NCBI GenBank assembly: GCA_002404345.1
Contig: DHJN01000224.1
Location: 1-26,221 of the forward strand
Source: Actinobacteria bacterium UBA4719
GTDB taxonomy: Bacteria > Actinomycetota > Actinomycetes > Actinomycetales > Dermatophilaceae
Length of the DNA stretch: 26,221 bases
Direction: 5' to 3'
Within the stretch, counting starts at the first letter, position 1. The number at the start of each line of letters is the position of its first letter. Below, one piece after another: positions 22,359-26,221 of this stretch. A program made the position numbers and the translations under genes. Below the pieces are notes generated by a model. That model worked only from the letters and a program-made list of their open reading frames with translations, was not told the DNA's origin and ran no database searches.

Positions 22359-24704
22359 GTGACCCGAATCCGCGAGAACAAGGAGATGTTCCTGTTCGCA
22401 TCCTCCACCGTTTTGCTGCTTGCGGGCACTGCGGCCTACCTGTCGTCTGCCCAGACGCCCGCCCGCGTCCTGTGGATCGCCGGCACGCTGCTTGGCCTGG
22501 GCTTCTCGGTGTCCTGGACCGTCGGTGCGATCCGGCGCCGCCAGCCGAGCGTCGACGTCATCGCGCTGCTCGCCCTCGTCGGAGCCCTCGCGGTCAATGA
22601 GCCCTTTGCCGGCGCCATGATCACGGTGATGCTCGCCAGCGGGCAGGTCCTTGAGGCCCGGGCCGCCGTGCGGGCGCGGCGCGAGCTGAGCCTGCTTGTC
22701 GAGCGGGCCCCACGCACGGCCCGACGCCGCATCGAAGGCGGCGTGGTCGAGGTGCCGGTGGACGACGTGGTCCTGGGTGATCGCCTGGTCGTGGGCACCG
22801 GCGAGGTCGTCCCCGTGGACGGGCGGCTCCTGTCATCGGCCGCGCTGGACGAGTCGGCGCTCACCGGTGAGCCATTGCCGGTCGAACGGATCGCCGGCGA
22901 TGACGCCCGCAGCGGCGTGGTCAACGCGGGACCGCCCATAGACCTGGTCGCGACAGCGGCGGCCAAGGAGTCCACCTACGCGGGAATAGTGCGCCTCGTC
23001 CAGCAGGCCCAGGCCTCGTCGGCGCCGTTCGTCCGCACCGCCGATCGGTTTGCCATTCTCTTCGTCCCGCTCACGCTCGCCCTGGCGGGCGCGTCGTGGG
23101 CGTTCAGCGGGGACGCCGTCCGCGCCGTGGCCGTCCTCGTCGTCGCAACGCCTTGTCCACTCTTGCTCGCGGCCCCGATCGCGATCATGTCCGGCCTGAG
23201 CCGCGCCGCGCACATCGGCGTTGTCATCAAGGGCGGCAGCGCCCTCGAGCGTCTGGCCGTTGGGCACGTCGTGCTCTTTGACAAGACCGGCACGCTGACT
23301 GCGGGCCATCCCGTATTGGCGAACGTCGTAACCGCGGGCGACCGGATGGATGCGGACGAGGTGCTGAGGCTCGCCGCCTCCCTCGACCAGGTCTCGGCGC
23401 ATGTCCTCGCCAGCGCAATCGTCACCGGCGGCACCCGTCGCGGGCTTGCCCTGGAGATGCCCGAAGATGTCCGGGAGGTGCCCGGCTACGGCCTGGAGGG
23501 GACCGTGGGCAGCCACCGGGTGAAGCTGGGCAAAGCCTCGTGGATCGTTGACGACGTCGCATCGCCGTGGGTACGCCAGGTGCGCCGCCGGGCCGACCTG
23601 GACGGCTCCCTGACAGTCTTCGCAGCCGTCGACGAAGAGCCCGCAGGCGCGTTCCTCCTCGAGGACGCGATCCGGCCGGACGCACCCCGGATGGTGCGCG
23701 CGCTGCGTGCGGCCGGAGTCACGCGCGTCGTCCTGGTCACCGGCGACCGCGCTGACGTCGCGGGCATGGTCGGGCGCATCGTGGGCGTCGACACCGTGCT
23801 GGCCGACTGCGACCCCGCGGACAAGCTCGCCGTGATCGAGCGCGAGACGGCGCTCGGTGCGACGATCATGGTCGGCGACGGCATCAACGACGCGCCAGCG
23901 CTCGCCGCGGCCGGGGTCGGAGTGGCGCTTGCCTCGCGCGGAGCGACGGCATCATCCGAGGCTGCCGACGTCGTGCTCACGGTTGACCGGGTCGACGCCC
24001 TGGCCGACGCGATCCTCATCGCACGGCGCTCGAAGGGGATCGCGCTGCAGTCCGTCCTCATCGGCATGGGACTCTCGCTCGTCGCGATGGTCTTCGCCGC
24101 CCTCGGACTCCTCCCACCCGCAGCAGGTGCGATCGTTCAAGAGGGTATCGACGTGCTGGCGATCGGCATCGCCCTGCGGGCCCTGCTGCCCGGGGCGGTC
24201 CATACGATCGCGATGCCGCCGGCGGATGTGGCCACCGCGCTGCGGCTAAGGGCCGAGCACGACGCTGTGCTGCCGCTGATCGAGCAGATCCGATCGGTAG
24301 CCGACGCACTCTCGAAGCGCGACTGCGACCTCGGCCCGGTACGCACGCTGCTGGACCGGTTGGAGGGCGAGCTCCTTCCACACGAGCGGGCCGATGAGGC
24401 AGAGCTCATTCCGCTGGTGGACCGAGCCCTCGGAGGGTCGGATGCTACTGCGGCCATGAGCCGCACCCACGCGGAGATCGAGCACCAGGTCGGAAAGCTG
24501 CGGCGGCTTCTCGAGGGACTCGACAGTGAGACCACCCAGGCCGAGGATGTCGTCGAGCTCCGGCGCCTGCTTTACGGGCTGTACGCCGTGCTCCGGCTGC
24601 ACAACGCGCAGGAAGAGGAGGGCGCCTTCAGCCTCGTGCCGAACGGGGCCGGCAGGGGTGGGCCAGCTGCGCTGACGGCAGACGCGGGGTCGCCAAGGCG
24701 GTGA
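22359..24704 (+). CDS. P1B-5 heavy-metal P-type ATPase with C-terminal hemerythrin domain
   Basis: A 781-aa metal-exporting ATPase. Membrane motif TPCPLLLAAPIAIMSG (264-279) and QEGIDVLAIGIALRA (594-608) are signatures of subgroup P1B-5, linked in studied members to nickel and iron export. TGE (169-171), phosphorylated Asp308 in DKTGTLT and GDGIND (506-511) are intact. The usual HP of P1B pumps reads SAHVL (346-350). No N-terminal metal-binding domain is seen. Residues about 628-760 form a hemerythrin-like bundle with His634, His675 (HERADE), His704, His709 and His748 (HNAQEEE), a di-iron oxygen-binding fold known in this subgroup. The start is GTG at 22359, probably leaderless. The YciI-like gene follows after 58 nt. 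Confidence 0.93.
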   Translation: MTRIRENKEMFLFASSTVLLLAGTAAYLSSAQTPARVLWIAGTLLGLGFSVSWTVGAIRRRQPSVDVIALLALVGALAVNEPFAGAMITVMLASGQVLEARAAVRARRELSLLVERAPRTARRRIEGGVVEVPVDDVVLGDRLVVGTGEVVPVDGRLLSSAALDESALTGEPLPVERIAGDDARSGVVNAGPPIDLVATAAAKESTYAGIVRLVQQAQASSAPFVRTADRFAILFVPLTLALAGASWAFSGDAVRAVAVLVVATPCPLLLAAPIAIMSGLSRAAHIGVVIKGGSALERLAVGHVVLFDKTGTLTAGHPVLANVVTAGDRMDADEVLRLAASLDQVSAHVLASAIVTGGTRRGLALEMPEDVREVPGYGLEGTVGSHRVKLGKASWIVDDVASPWVRQVRRRADLDGSLTVFAAVDEEPAGAFLLEDAIRPDAPRMVRALRAAGVTRVVLVTGDRADVAGMVGRIVGVDTVLADCDPADKLAVIERETALGATIMVGDGINDAPALAAAGVGVALASRGATASSEAADVVLTVDRVDALADAILIARRSKGIALQSVLIGMGLSLVAMVFAALGLLPPAAGAIVQEGIDVLAIGIALRALLPGAVHTIAMPPADVATALRLRAEHDAVLPLIEQIRSVADALSKRDCDLGPVRTLLDRLEGELLPHERADEAELIPLVDRALGGSDATAAMSRTHAEIEHQVGKLRRLLEGLDSETTQAEDVVELRRLLYGLYAVLRLHNAQEEEGAFSLVPNGAGRGGPAALTADAGSPRR

Positions 24705-24762
24705 GCTCCGGCTTCGGCCAGAGCTCCGGCGACAGCTGCCACGTCGTCGCCAGGAAACTGAC

Positions 24763-25053
24763 ATGCTGGCTTGCATGAGCTTCTTCGTGTTGGAGTACCG
24801 CTACGCTGACCCGGCTGCACGCGCCCGCGTCCGGCCCGACCACCTGGCCTATGTGCAGTCACTGCTGGAGGAGGGCAAGGTCGTCCTCGCCGGTCCGGTC
24901 GGTGACGGATCGGGCGCCATGATGGTGCTAAAGGTGGGCTCCGAGGCCGAGGCTCGACGGATCGTCGACGGCGATCCGTACACGGCTGCCGGGGTGGGCG
25001 CCGACCATGTGCTGCGACCCTGGAACGTCGTCATACCCGCTCAGCCCGAGTAG
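24763..25053 (+). CDS. YciI-like protein
   Basis: A 96-aa cytoplasmic protein of the YciI/YCII dimeric alpha-beta barrel family, whose biochemical role is mostly unknown. Family features are FFVLEYRYAD, RVRPDHLAYVQSLLEEGKVVLAGPV and the EARRIVDGDPYTAAGV stretch. The ATG at 24763 has AGGA about 7 nt upstream. A second in-frame ATG at 24775 gives MSFFVLEYRY, nearer to family N-termini but without its own ribosome binding site. It ends 11 nt from the convergent peptidase gene. Confidence 0.85.
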   Translation: MLACMSFFVLEYRYADPAARARVRPDHLAYVQSLLEEGKVVLAGPVGDGSGAMMVLKVGSEAEARRIVDGDPYTAAGVGADHVLRPWNVVIPAQPE

Positions 25054-25064
25054 TGACCGCCCCA

Positions 25065-26135
25065 TCAACGGTGGGGTGCCGCGGGGAAGGCTGAGGAAAA
25101 GGCGTCCCGGTAGGACCGCCACCGACCTGCCGGGGTCTGAACGCTCACCGCCGCCAGCATCGCGCTCCCGATCGCGCGGGTGAAACAGTCGCCGGCCGCA
25201 TCCAGCAACGCGTGGAATGCTAACGGATCTGGCGCCCCGCGGTCCCCTGTCGCCAGGGTGAACACCGTGTCGCCGTCGAACATCGTGTGAACCGGGCGGA
25301 TGCCGCGCGCCATGCCATCGTGGGCGATCCCCGACACCTTGGCGCATTGAGCCTTCGTCAGGGTGGCGTCAGTGGCCACGACACCGATGGTCGTCGCGAG
25401 GGTGGCTCCCCGACCTCCCGGCCCACACGGGACGGCAGCCGCGCGGGCAGCGGCGACCTCATCCGCGTCGGGGAGCAGTAGCTCGGCGAACTCCCCCGGG
25501 AGGCCGAACCGGGCGGAGTACAGCTCCCCGGTCATGGGGTCGACGCAGGAACCAAAGGAGTTGACGACCACCAGCGCGGCCACTGTCGTTCCGTCCGAGA
25601 GCACCACACTGGCCGAGCCCACCGCGCCCTTGAGCCCCCCGGCGACGGCGCCTGTCCCCGCTCCCACCACCCCGATCGGCACCGGGCCGACTCCACTGGA
25701 AAGTGCGCCGTCATAGGCCTCCTCGCCCATCGCGGCTCCCGGGCGACTGGCGAAGTCGCCGCCCCGGCCAAGATCGAAGATGACGGCGCCAGGCACGATC
25801 GGGACGACCTCACCTGGTCCGCCCACGGGGTAGCCGACACCGGCGTCGAAGAGCCGCCCCATCACGGCGTCGGCGGCCACGAGCCCGAACGCGCTCCCGC
25901 CGGACAACGTCACGGCGTGGATCCGCTCGACCAGGTTGCGCGGGTCGAGGACGTCCGTCTCGCGGGTACCGGGACCACCTCCGCGAACGTCAACCCCAGC
26001 AACGGCACCGCGCTCTGGAGCAAGGACAACCGTCGTCCCGGAGAGCCAGCCGTCGCCGCGGCGATCGGCATGCCCCACCCGGATGCCGGCCACATCGGTC
26101 AGGCTGTTGGTCAGGCCGGGCTGGAGGACGGTCAT
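25065..26135 (-). CDS. P1 (DmpA-like, S58) family peptidase
   Basis: A 356-aa member of the N-terminal-nucleophile DmpA/S58 family, which includes beta-peptidyl aminopeptidases matured by self-cleavage. The N-terminal LTDVAGIRVGHA and SGGSAFGLVAADAVM stretches are typical. The self-processing site should be in ATLATTIGVVATDA, with Thr248 or Thr249 as nucleophile; the usual Asn before it is replaced here, as the sequence reads LATT. The ATG at 26135 follows AAAGAGAG by about 7 nt. The protein is probably cytoplasmic as no signal peptide is seen. The substrate is unknown. Confidence 0.9.
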   Translation of the reverse strand: MTVLQPGLTNSLTDVAGIRVGHADRRGDGWLSGTTVVLAPERGAVAGVDVRGGGPGTRETDVLDPRNLVERIHAVTLSGGSAFGLVAADAVMGRLFDAGVGYPVGGPGEVVPIVPGAVIFDLGRGGDFASRPGAAMGEEAYDGALSSGVGPVPIGVVGAGTGAVAGGLKGAVGSASVVLSDGTTVAALVVVNSFGSCVDPMTGELYSARFGLPGEFAELLLPDADEVAAARAAAVPCGPGGRGATLATTIGVVATDATLTKAQCAKVSGIAHDGMARGIRPVHTMFDGDTVFTLATGDRGAPDPLAFHALLDAAGDCFTRAIGSAMLAAVSVQTPAGRWRSYRDAFSSAFPAAPHR

Positions 26136-26221
26136 CGGTACTCTCTTTGTAGTCGTGCCTTGGCCGACACAAGGCTACCCACACCACCCGGGTCGACGCC
26201 GAACAGAGATCCCTCCGAACA

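Overview
This is a high-GC window with GTG starts, several apparently leaderless genes and typical actinobacterial neighbourhoods (lysC-asd, dnaX-recR-DUF5063, the SRP RNA and a tRNA-Ser beside dnaX, and a LytR_C protein). It suggests a member of the Actinomycetota, most likely Micrococcales close to Intrasporangiaceae/Dermatophilaceae. That placement is inferred from gene content and composition only.

Layout. 1-474: the first codons of an IS110-like transposase running off the left edge, its noncoding upstream end, and short repeats. 475-4569 (minus): prfC, then the lysC-asd aspartate pathway pair. 4790-6939 (plus): an ABC exporter ATPase and permease. 7000-10257 (minus): dnaX, recR and a DUF5063 gene. 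10346-10641: SRP RNA (minus) and tRNA-Ser(GGA) (plus). 10735-11641 (plus): a small conserved protein usually labelled VapB-like, and a LytR_C membrane protein. 11742-15059 (minus): a NarL-type two-component system and a glutaryl-CoA-dehydrogenase-like flavoenzyme.

15265-22195 is the most unusual part. It holds a CuA-like lipoprotein cupredoxin, a tandem two-domain cupredoxin lipoprotein interrupted by one in-frame TAG, a class F sortase next to a cupredoxin with a C-terminal sorting-like tail, and a Tat-exported four-cluster iron-sulfur protein translationally coupled to an NrfD quinol-oxidoreductase subunit with a fused Ig-like domain. There is no molybdopterin subunit and no cytochrome c. 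Three good and one weaker DosR/DevR-like boxes lie in front of the two plus-strand operons, whose leaders are recognisably duplicated. I read this as a candidate oxygen-limitation-controlled electron route from menaquinol through NrfD and Fe-S clusters to copper proteins on the membrane and wall. The role is inferred; the parts are visible in the sequence.

22359-26135: a P1B-5 metal-transport ATPase with a C-terminal hemerythrin domain, a YciI-like protein, and a P1/DmpA-family peptidase on the minus strand.

Two window-wide patterns stand out. Short tandem duplications (13-31 bp units) repeatedly sit on or just after gene 3' ends. At least five genes have a TANNNT -10 element 6-7 nt before the start codon and no Shine-Dalgarno sequence, suggesting leaderless mRNAs.
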